A stretch of DNA of 64,000 nucleotides from Salvelinus alpinus (taxonomy: Eukaryota; Chordata; Actinopteri; Salmoniformes; Salmonidae): NCBI RefSeq assembly GCF_045679555.1, contig NC_092091.1, positions 15,585,572-15,649,571 on the forward strand, given 5' to 3'. Numbering within the stretch: position 1 is the first letter of the stretch; each line of letters starts with the position of its first letter. Shown piece by piece: positions 56,401 to 64,000 of this stretch. Both the position numbers and the translations under genes were made by a program. Below the pieces are notes generated by a model. That model did not search any database, had not been told where the DNA came from, and was given only the letters and a program-made list of their open reading frames with translations.

Positions 56401-59400
56401 ATATCCACCACTAGCCGGCCTCCGCCCAGTACCCTGCCCTGAACTTTAGTCACTGTTACTAACTGGCTACCACTCGGTACTTAACCCTGCACCCTAGAGA
56501 CTGCTGCCCTATGTACATAGTCATTGAACACTGGTCACGTTAATAATGTTCACATACTGTTTTACCCATTTCATATGTATATACTGTATTCTAGTCAAGG
56601 CTCATCCTATATAAACTACTGCTGTACACATCTTTTCTATTGATTTACTATCAATACACACCATCATATACATATATATTCCAGACTCTGCCATTGCTCA
56701 TTGTAATATTTCTAAATTCCTTTATTGGATTCTTTTGTGTGGGGGGGTTGCGTGTATTGTTAGGTATTACTGCACTGACGGTGATAGGAGCATAAGCATT
56801 CCACTAGACCCGTGATAGCATCTGCAAAATATGTGAACGCGACCAATACAATTTTATTTGAATTTGATTTCTAAACTGTCAGTCAAAACATATTCATTCA
56901 ATGGTTGTAAAGATGGGGAGAGGTCCGTCTGTGATAAAGAGATACTTTGAATTTTTAAATCACACTCCACGAAGCAATTACTGCAGGCTCTAGTTGTATC
57001 TTATCTTAATTATCGCCCAGTCATATGGTCAGGTGCTGCAAAGGACCTAGAAAAACTGCAGCTGGCCCAGAACAGAGCATCAAGTCTTGCTCTTCACTGT
57101 AATCAGAGGGCTAATATCAATACTATGCATGCCTGACTCTCTTGGCTAAATGTAGAATAGAGACTGACTGCATCACTTGTTCATTTATAAGAAAATGGCA
57201 AATTGTTTGCATAGTCAGCTTACACACAGCTCTGACACACATTTTACCCACCAGACATGCCACCAGGGGTCTTTTCACAGTCCCCAAATACAGAACAAAT
57301 TCAAAAAAAGGTACAGTATTTTATAGAGCCATGATTGTATGGAACTCTTCCATCTCAGATTGCTCAAGTGAACATCCAACCTGGTTTAAAAAAAAGCAGA
57401 AAGCAACTCCTCACGGCACAACACCCCTATTTGACCTAGATATTTTGTGTGTATGTACTGGTATGTAGGCTGTGTGACATTTTACATTTATGTAGTTCTG
57501 TCCTTGAGATTTTCTTGTCTGTTAATGTTCTGCATTATGTAATATTTCACGTTGTGTTTGGACCCCAGGAAGAGTAACTGCTGCTTTCGCAACAGCTAAT
57601 GGGGATCCTAATAAAATACCAAAAATACCAAATGTGTCACCATCTTGGAGGACCATGTGTTTTAAAAGGTATCAACACTAACACAGCAGAAGAGCTATAT
57701 CTCAAGTTCTAATAGAATGCTCTGAATCACCAATTAGGAGAAGAAGAAAAAAGATTTGGGCAGCCTGTGTAAACGCAGCCTAAGGGTAATTTGGCGAACC
57801 ACCCATTTTCATTGGTTAGCGCCCCTGTGGATGTCTCTTTGCAGGCTGATGTTGGGCTTCATGAACAGCTGTGCCTTCCTCTCCATGTGGGTCCAAAACA
57901 CATCCGCCGTTGCCATGGTGATGCCTGTCGTTGAGGCGATCATTCAGCAAATCTTGAATGCAGAGGGAGAAGGTGAGCAGCGGCAGCGAGCAATGACGGG
58001 CACCAGCAACCTTGGCCTAGAACTGGAAGGTGAGAAAGCACAATAATGATCCATACATTATTTACCCACAGAACTTAGTTATTGGTAGGAATTTAAGATT
58101 TGGAAGATTCAGAACGCCACATTATTCCTACAGAAACTGAGGGACCGTGTGAGAAAAATGAAGAGCCAATAAGGTATTTTGGAGTTCCTCTGCATATATT
58201 TAACATTCTTAAAAGGATCCCCCAAATTACTTCAAAATGTCTTTACCTTTAAAGAAGTCAATGGAGAAAGAGAGACAACAATCCAAGATGTGGATTTGTT
58301 TACACTGTCAACAACCATCTGATTACGTAAACATTTTCATTAGCATTGTATCAATTGTCCTCATACCTGGTCTTGCTTTAATTTCACGTAAGTATTATTA
58401 TTTATTTTTTTAATCTCTGGTAGAACAAATAAGGAACCAGATGAAATGGAGTATACTATTCCAGAGGAAGCACCCTCTCAGACCAATGTAAGTTGTACAG
58501 GTACAGTGGCTTGCGAAAGTATTCACCCCCCTTGGCATTTTTCCTATTTTGTTGCCTTACAACTTAGAAATTAAAATTGATTTTTGGGGGGGTTTATATC
58601 ATTTGATTTACACAACATGCCTACCACTTTGAAGATGCAAAATAGTTTTTATTGTGAAACAAACAAGACAAAAAAAACAGAAAACTTGAGCGTGCATAAC
58701 TATTCACCCCCCCAAAGTCAATACTTTGTAGAGCAACCTTTTGCAGCAATTACAGCTGCAAGTCTCTTGTGGTATGTTGCTATATGCTTGGCACATCTAG
58801 CCACTGGGGTTTTTGCCCATTCTTCAAGCCAAAACTGCTCCAGCTCCTTCAAGTTGGATGGGTTCCGCTGGTTGACTGCAATCTTTAAGTCATACCACAG
58901 ATTCTCAATTGGATTGAGATCTGGGCTTTGACTAGGCCATTCCAAGACATTTAAATGTTTCCCCTTAAACCACTCGAGTGTTCCTTTAGCAGTATGCTTA
59001 GGGTCATTGTCCTGCTGGAAGGTGAACCTCTGAAACAGGTTTCCTTCAAGAATTTCACTGTATTTAGCACCATCCATCATTTCTTCAATTCTGACCAGTT
59101 TCCCAGTCCCTGCCACTGAAAAACATGGTGGTGTTTTCAGGGTGATGAGAGGTGTTGGGTTTGCGCCAGACATAGAGTTTTCTTTGATGGACAAAAAGCT
59201 ACATTTTAGTCTCATCTGACCAGAGTACCTTCTTCCATATGTTTGGGGAGTCCCCCACATGCCTTCTGGCGAACACCAAACGTGTTCGCTTATTTTTTTC
59301 TTTAGGCAATGGCTTTTTTCTGGCCACTCTTCCGTAAAGCCCAGCTCTGTGGAGTGTACGGCTTAAAGTGGTCCTATGGACAGATACTCCAATCTCCGCT

Positions 59401-62400
59401 GTGGAGCTTTGCAGCTCCTTCAGGGTTATCTTTGGTCTCTTTGTTGCCCCTCTGATTAATGCCCTTCTTGCCTGGTCGGTGAGTTTTGGTGGCCGGCCCT
59501 CTCTTGGCAGGTTTGTTGTGGTGCCATATTCTTTCCATTTTTTATTTAATGGTGTTCTGTGGGATGTTCAAAGTTTCTGATATTTTTTCATAACCAACAC
59601 CTGATCTGTACTTCTCCACAACTTTGTCCCTGACCTGTTTGGAGAGCTCCTTGGTCTTCATGGTGCCGCTTGCTTGGTGGTGCCCCTTGCTTAGTGGTGT
59701 TGCAGACTCTGGGGCCTTTCAGAATAGGTGTGTATATATACTGAGATCATGTGATACATATTGCACACAGGTGGACTTTATTAAAATATTTATGTGACTT
59801 CTGAAAGTAATTGGTTTCACCAGATCGTATTTAGGGGCTTCATAGCAAAGGAGGTGAATACATATGCACGCACCACTTTTCCGTTTTTTTTAAACAGTTT
59901 TTTTTCTTTCATTTCACTTCACCAATTTGGACTATTTGGTGTATGTCCATTACATGGAATCCAAATAAAAATTCATTCAAATTACAGGTTGTAATGCAAC
60001 AAAATAGGAAAAACGCAAAGGGGGATAAAAACTTTTGCCAGGCACTGTAACTGCCAAAATAAAGGAAACACCAACAAAGCATCTTAGGGCATTGGGCCAC
60101 CATGAGCCAACAGAACAGCTTCAATGTACCTTGGCATAGAATCTACGAGTGTCTGGAACTCTATCGGATGGATGCAACACCATTCTTCTATAAGAAATTC
60201 CAGATTTTAGTGTTTTGTTGATGGTGATGGAAAATTCCGTCTCAGGCGTCACTCCAGATTCTCCCATAAGTGTTCAATTGGGTTGAGATCTGGTGACTGA
60301 CACCCACTCACTCTCTTTAAACCCCCTATGCTCTTTTGAGACCCCCCTTTCAAAAGTCACAGATCTCTTCTTCTATCCATGGTAGCCAAAAATAATGGGC
60401 AACTGGGCATTTTATACATGACCCTAAGCATGATGGTGTTAGTTATATCTTTTTTTTTAAGCGACATCTGTCAAAATACTTTGTATTCGTCATTTACTTA
60501 AGTGTTTCCTTTATTTTGGCAGTTACCTGTAGATAGCTCACTAATCAAAAGCTTATAACACTGCCATATCACAATGGGCTTCTAACATGGTCAAGACAGT
60601 AAATGACACACTACCATCTCTTTGTCTTCTTAAAGGTGATTGGGCAAAAGATAGAGGGGCGCTACCGGAGTAAGAGAGAACACATGATGTGCAAGGGGCT
60701 TTGCCTAAGCATCACATACTCTTCCTCTATAGGAGGGATTGCCACCCTTCCTGGGACCTCCCCCAACCTCATCTTTTCAGAGTACATCCATCAGTGAGTT
60801 CTCCATCAGCTATATCTAGTGGTGGTCAGACTTTATATACAATGCATATCACAGGAGGCAGCTGAGGCTCATAATGTCTGGAATGGAGCAAATGGAATGG
60901 CATCAAACACCTGGAAACGATGTGTTTGATGTATTGATACCATTCCACTTTCTCCGCTAAGGTCATTACCACAAGACCGTTCTTCCCAATTAAGGTGCCA
61001 CCTACCTCCTGCGACATATCCCTATACTGTATGCAATAGAAATCTTTAGAATGCATCGTAACAGAGGAATACAAGTGGCTTGGTCAATGATACATAGAGT
61101 ATGATAGAAAGGGCTGCACACTACTACTGTATACTTGAACATGCTAAAATGTTTTTTTCTATTCTACTGAGCTGTTTACTTCATGTTCATATTATATTAT
61201 ATCTTATTGTTGTTGCATTGTCGAGAAGGAACCTGCAAGTAAGCATTTTGTTGGACGGTGTATACCATGTATCCCGTACAGACTACTAATAAAACTTGAA
61301 ACATCTCCATTCAACCCTATTCATTGACAGGTTTTACCCAGAATGCACCTCTGTAAACTTTGGAAACTGGATCGTCTTGTGTCTGCCAATCAGCATCATT
61401 GCTTTGCTGTTGTCATGGATATGGCTGCACTGGATGTTCATCGGCTCAGAGTGAGTAAACACCATTTCAAGGCGTTAATGAGCATTTCACCTTTTATTGA
61501 CTCAATATTCCAGTTTCTCGCTTGTTTCATCAGATCACGATTGTCGTTAACCTAAATTGGCCTCATCCTTGACCCTATGTATCACCTTATCCGTTCAGTG
61601 TTCTTTCCTCACCGTTCCTCCCTCCCATCACTCACTCTTTTATGTCTTAACTTCTCACTCAAACACCCTTTTACACCAGGGCTCTCTGCCTGTCACTGTA
61701 AAGGTAACCACCAGTACCACAGGGCAGACTGGCCTGCATGAGTAATTTATTAACTTAAAGTCTTACTCATGATACAACAAGCGAGGATGGGTTAATCATC
61801 CATACAGCACGTGTCAAACTCAAGAGCCCATTTAATCCTGGGCTTGAGTAAAAAAAGGTTTTGATTCGTTGTTTTTTTTCTGAAAAAAAAACCCAGCCTC
61901 AAATCGACATAGAAATTACTAAAAACAAAATCGAAACCGTGCAGAAATCATAATGGACGTAGATTTATAGTTTCTTCACTCGGTGTAGCTTGCCAACAGT
62001 CATCGAAGCAAAGGCTAGAAAGTCAGGAAGCATCGGAAATTAGTAACCGTCATCTAATCAAAAGCTAGAAAATCAGGGAGCATAGAAAAATTACAAAAAT
62101 CGATGCATAAAGAACAATGTTTTGCAAATTTTGAGGAAAGATAATTCATCTTAAGTGCGGCCTTCCGGACCTAGCCTCGTACAAACCATCCTCATCTCGC
62201 GAGCTCACATTCTGTTTCGCTACATGGCTAGAGATCAGGATGAGGCTACTCCGGACCTTGGTCACAACCGAATGTGGCCCGTGGGCAAAATTTGTTTGAC
62301 ACCCCTGGTCTAGAGAACTGGGGGAAGCCCCATTAACGCTTAGCTGTCGGTCATGTTAATTGTCCTGTTTGAAGCAGTTGTTTTCCCTAAATGGCACAAC

Positions 62401-63381
62401 TATTTTTGAATGCTTTGAAAAAATGAATTGCATTGCAGGTATGTCTTCCGTCAACAATGTCATGTGTTCAATAAACCCATTCAGCTTCAGGGTGCTGTTC
62501 CGTCCTAGTGGAGAGCGCTCTGAGAGAGAGACTGCAACAGCCAGAGTCATAGAGGAGGACTACAACACGCTGGGTCCTATGAGGTGACCCTTAAAGCTTT
62601 ACCACTTTGTTTCCTCTTTCTTTTGTTTGAATATCTGTGTTGATTAGAAAGATCATGCATACTTTTGTTTGAGTGTCTGTGTATTGCAAGACATCCAATC
62701 CTAACGGCCTGTTTCAGTCCCCAGGAGGTTGTGACCGCGTTCATCTTCACCCTGATGGTGGCGCTGTGGGTCTTCAGAGACCCTGGATTTATGCCAGGCT
62801 GGGCCTCAATCTTCCTCCCTGAGTGAGTTCAATACCCTCTTCTACTATAACTTTTTACAGAGCAGCGTCACTCCCCAGCAACACATGCACTTCATGTTTT
62901 AAAAAGATTTTGTGATATGGGACTAAAAAGGCACATGTACTCATTCTCTTCATGTAGATATGCGGGCTACATCAGTGACGCCACCGTGGCCCTTCTGCTG
63001 GGGCTCGTGTTTTTCATCATGCCAGCACACAAGCCTTCTGCAGATAAACACGGTATCAAATATGGTACGGTACCCCGAATAGCATTACACCTGGGCATAC
63101 TCACAGAGACGGTAGCCCATAAGAAAGATAAATGATAACTGCTTACAATTTAATTAACAGTAAAGCGTTTCCCCAGTGCACCCACTATTTTCTTCTCGTC
63201 GTCGTATAAACTATTGCACAGATTGCGTTTCTGTGGCAGCGTAACAGGCTTCATGAGGGTTCAACTTTTGGTTTCTCTGTTTCTAGAGGCCATGATCTCA
63301 TGGAAAGAGTTCCAGGCCTGTATGCCATGGGAAGTCGCCCTACTTGTTGGTGGGGGCTTTGCACTTGCTGAGGGCACCCAG
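41424..63381 (+). CDS. slc13a1: SLC13A1-like sodium/sulfate cotransporter, first 12 exons (3' end outside window)
   Basis: Exons: 41424-41528, 45270-45398, 46139-46275, 57845-58029, 58134-58173, 58424-58487, 60636-60793, 61331-61450, 62485-62583, 62718-62822, 62958-63052, 63287-63381. All are GT-AG and in phase: 444 codons of about 595. ATG 41424 precedes the first membrane segment ([20 protein letters not shown]). Other family blocks: [102 protein letters not shown]. The segment in exons 5-6 is the variable, charged cytoplasmic loop. By family it is a multi-pass DASS transporter moving sulfate with Na+ at epithelial apical membranes. Odd: the first SNT sodium-site motif reads QNT (residues 141-143). 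SLC13A4 is the nearest alternative; position next to WASL and IQUB favours SLC13A1. A Tc1 lies 14 bp beyond the exon 6 donor. Confidence 0.92.
41572..41640 (-). mobile_element. SINE tail fragment in SLC13A1 intron 1
   Basis: Carries ATTTAGCAGACGCTCTTATC, the inverse of the common fish SINE tail. The tRNA-like part is absent. Confidence 0.6.
42488..42912. mobile_element. Tc1-like MITE in SLC13A1 intron 1
   Basis: The right end CCTAATGTTTTGTACAGTCAGTG and the left CACACTGAGTATAGCAAACATA resemble the inverted termini of a fish element with TGAGTGTACAAAACATTAGG ends. There is no intact coding sequence. Confidence 0.65.
43609..44044 (-). mobile_element. tRNA-derived SINE, long form (-), SLC13A1 intron 1
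   Basis: The minus strand opens GGCCTCCCAAGTGGCGCAGC (A box) and has a B-box-like GGTTCATTCC near 43,970. It extends to TTTTGACCCCCTTTTTCTCC at the far end. Confidence 0.8.
44046..45269. other. Rest of SLC13A1 intron 1, nothing recognised
   Basis: No further exon is needed, because the flanking exons join in phase. No tandem array or clear transposon. Confidence 0.5.
46430..47465 (+). mobile_element. LINE ORF1-like fragment in SLC13A1 intron 3
   Basis: From ATG 46,763 the + strand reads a short N-terminus. In broken frames it then reads [27 protein letters not shown] and [14 protein letters not shown], followed by [18 protein letters not shown]. This order is typical of the nucleic-acid-binding first protein of non-LTR elements. 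Several stops occur. It may be the 5' part of the host LINE whose RT resumes at about 49,500; this is inference. Confidence 0.65.
47466..47866. other. Short non-coding stretch between LINE ORF1 and Tc1
   Basis: No gene. Text like CCGAATACCCATACTAAG suggests a MITE fragment, but no matching end was found. Confidence 0.3.
47868..49325 (+). mobile_element. Tc1-type transposon with nearly complete transposase (+)
   Basis: It starts near TCCCTTTTTCAGGACCCTGT and ends near CAGTTGACAGTGAGAGGAAG. The transposase starts at ATG 48,119 and ends at TGA 49,132. Parts: paired HTH DNA-binding region ([32 protein letters not shown]), then [18 protein letters not shown] and SPDLNPIEH, with 34 residues between the last two acids (DD34E). 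Breaks: a frameshift near 48,434, and a stop TAG at about 48,763 where the family has Tyr. Otherwise it is intact to the C-terminus. It is inactive as it stands. Confidence 0.9.
49823..53455 (-). mobile_element. About 3.6-kb LINE (-), RSg-1-like, near full length
   Basis: The 5' end on the minus strand is AAGATGGCGTTGCAGTAGGG at 53,453. The 3' end is the tail AACTGGCCTACCTGGTTAAA near 49,850. Between them are an AP-endonuclease region ([40 protein letters not shown], about 52,230-51,970), [19 protein letters not shown] near 51,050, and the RT start [18 protein letters not shown] near 50,790. The frame is broken many times, and most of the RT after 50,690 is missing. It is flanked by TTAT(A), a likely target duplication. 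Confidence 0.82.
53560..54100 (+). mobile_element. Internally deleted miniature L2 LINE
   Basis: The first 300 bp are the 5' end of an L2-type LINE (AGATGGCGTCGACAGAGATG, then a frame with [20 protein letters not shown]). From about 53,865 the sequence jumps to the 3' UTR and tail (TAGATATTACTGCACTGTCA). It is inserted in the host LINE within its catalytic FDII codons. Confidence 0.78.
54493..56872 (+). mobile_element. L2-type LINE, 5'-truncated, inserted in the host LINE
   Basis: It begins late in the endonuclease domain ([18 protein letters not shown] near 54,525). It goes on through RT pieces: [52 protein letters not shown], then ELIVDF. It ends with a tail at ACAATTTTATTTGAATTTGA (56,865). 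Several frameshifts. The host LINE reads FLGITL before it and SKHIHSM after it. Confidence 0.85.
57752..57783. mobile_element. Solo arm of a foldback MITE
   Basis: GGGCAGCCTGTGTAAACGCA matches the right arm of the palindromic element at 63,822-63,975. No second arm is nearby. It lies about 60 bp before SLC13A1 exon 4. Confidence 0.55.
58502..60049 (-). mobile_element. Tc1-type transposon (-), 1.55 kb, in SLC13A1 intron 6
   Basis: Ends: TACAGTGGCTTGCGAAAGTA at the left, inverse CTTTTGCCAGGCACTGTA at the right. The minus frame 59,260-58,718 is open for 180 codons of the transposase C-terminal half ([24 protein letters not shown]34E spacing, C-terminal AAKGCSTKY). The N-terminal half starts near 59,660 with [20 protein letters not shown], but frameshifts and stops break it between 59,560 and 59,260. 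Confidence 0.9.
60048..60525. mobile_element. MITE abutting the Tc1, with 24-bp inverted ends
   Basis: The left TAACTGCCAAAATAAAGGAA and the right TTCCTTTATTTTGGCAGTTA are perfect inverted copies over 20 bases. The element starts at the TA that ends the Tc1, so the two share one target dinucleotide. Confidence 0.88.
60850..61016. mobile_element. Short palindromic MITE in SLC13A1 intron 7
   Basis: Ends ACAGGAGGCAGCTGAGG and GCCACCTACCTCCTGCG are inverted, and inner arms around CAAACACCTGGAAACGATG and TGTGTTTGATG also pair. Non-coding. Confidence 0.6.
61100..61302 (+). mobile_element. LINE 3' tail fragment in SLC13A1 intron 7
   Basis: TGTCGAGAAGGAACCTGCAA, then AGTAAGCATTTTGTTGGACG, and AATAAAACTTGAAAC at the end resemble an L2-type LINE 3' UTR. 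It stops 29 bp before exon 8. Confidence 0.55.
61802..62312. mobile_element. hAT-like non-autonomous element in SLC13A1 intron 8
   Basis: Left end CGTGTCAAACTCAAGAGCCC and right end AATTTGTTTGACACCCCTGG have the form of hAT termini (CAGGGGTGTCAAAC type). The interior is non-coding. An 8-bp duplication could not be confirmed. Confidence 0.6.
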
Positions 63382-63462
63382 GTACCATCTTGTCTAAAAC
63401 TTTTACACTCCAGCCATATCATAATCAATGTGTCAAGGAAATTAGTCCATTCCATGCTTAGG

Positions 63463-63790
63463 CAATTTTATTTAACCCTTATTTACCAGGTAAGTTGACT
63501 GAGAACACATTCTCATTTACAACAACGACCTGGGGAATAGTTACAGGGGAGAGGAGAGGGGATGAATAAGCCAATTGTAAGCTTGGGTTGATTAGATGAA
63601 CGTGATGGTATGAGGGCCAGAATGGGAATTTAGCCAGGACACCATGGTTAACACCCCTACTCTTACGATAAGTGCCATGGGATCTTTAGTGACCACAGAG
63701 AGTCAGGGCACCCGTTTAACGTCCCATCCGAAAGACAGCATCCCACACAGGGCAATGTCCCCAATCACTGCCCTGGAGCATTGGGATATT
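63463..63790 (-). mobile_element. Retroelement 3' fragment in SLC13A1 intron 12
   Basis: Starts TTTATTTAACCCTTATTTAC and CCAGGTAAGTTGACTGAGAA, a tail related to that of the HpaI SINE and the LINE at 49,823. The body to about 63,790 is non-coding. Confidence 0.6.
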
Positions 63791-63821
63791 ATGTGTATAT
63801 ATACTGTATATATTTTTTGGT

Positions 63822-63975
63822 TGACAGGAAGCCCAATTCTGATCTTTAAAAAAAAAACTAATTGGTCTTTTGATCAATCAGATCAGCTCTGACAAAGATC
63901 TGATGTGATTGGTTAAAAGACCAATTAGTATAAAAAAAACATCAGAATTGGGCTGCCTGTCTAAACGCAGCCATA
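63822..63975. mobile_element. Foldback (palindromic) MITE
   Basis: Left arm: AAGCCCAATTCTGATCTTT, then ACTAATTGGTCTTTTGATCA. Right arm: AAAAGACCAATTAGT, then CATCAGAATTGGGCTGCCTG. The arms pair over most of the roughly 150 bp, around the centre AGATCAGCTCTGACAAAGAT. Confidence 0.8.
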
Positions 63976-64000
63976 TAGACCATGCCCTTCTTATACAGCC

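Larger units (their letters stand above)
49500..57631 (+). mobile_element. Host LINE (+) split into pieces by three later LINE insertions
   Basis: Pieces in reading order: about 49,500-49,822 ([16 protein letters not shown]..., DFQHA); 53,456-53,559 (GHST-like start, ending in the FSAGFD catalytic box); 54,101-54,490 ([41 protein letters not shown]); 56,873-57,631 ([36 protein letters not shown], then a 3' tail of AAATACC units). Each junction falls inside the RT or C-terminal frame and the pieces join in order. The YADD box is deleted near 54,325. Confidence 0.82.

Noticed and set aside
58718-59260. 180-codon minus frame as a host gene
   Set aside because: It has the DD34E transposase layout and lies between Tc1 terminal repeats.

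Overview
The window looks like nuclear DNA of a salmonid fish. Protein-coding sequence is sparse, about 3 kb in 64 kb, and split into short exons with GT-AG borders. The rest is dominated by Tc1-type transposons, CR1/L2-group LINEs, tRNA-derived SINEs and long tandem repeats. One SINE (40,629-40,800) matches the HpaI family, which is known from salmonids. No prokaryotic features, rRNA genes, true tRNA genes or CRISPR arrays were seen.

Three genes lie in the same order and orientation, all on the + strand. (1) WASL (N-WASP) at 4,837-20,192 is a complete 11-exon model of 532 codons: WH1, basic region, CRIB/GBD, proline-rich region, two WH2 motifs, central and acidic tail. Every splice phase agrees. 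(2) A 3' remnant of IQUB lies at 30,186-31,080. Three exons are recognisable, the second has an in-frame stop, and no upstream exons were found. (3) SLC13A1 (sodium/sulfate cotransporter NaS1 type) starts at 41,424 and runs off the right edge. Twelve exons and 444 codons are visible with consistent phases. Mammals have the same order (WASL, then IQUB, then SLC13A1, one orientation), but LMOD2, ASB15 and NDUFA5, which lie between WASL and IQUB there, were not found here.

Layout: 1-4.8 kb is non-coding and opens with an 18-bp minisatellite. 4.8-20.2 kb is WASL, whose introns carry 37-, 40- and 76-bp tandem arrays and a 344-bp pure CT run close to the proline-rich exon. 20.2-30.1 kb holds two tail-to-tail L2 LINEs, SINEs and a Ty3/gypsy 3' fragment. 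30.2-31.1 kb is the IQUB remnant. 31.4-41.3 kb holds nested Tc1 elements, a tandem duplication with a filled and an unfilled Tc1 site, and SINEs. 41.4-64 kb is SLC13A1, whose 11.6-kb third intron contains a LINE split by three other LINE insertions.

The genes do not form a pathway. WASL drives Arp2/3 actin nucleation, IQUB is a ciliary/flagellar protein, and SLC13A1 takes up sulfate across epithelia. No clearly new multi-gene system was found. The most unusual material is structural: a minisatellite built from a piece of a Tc1 transposase gene, LINE-derived minisatellites, the very long CT tract by a splice acceptor, the LINE nest, and a changed sodium-site motif in SLC13A1. Family names and comparisons with human proteins come from memory of the families and were not searched.
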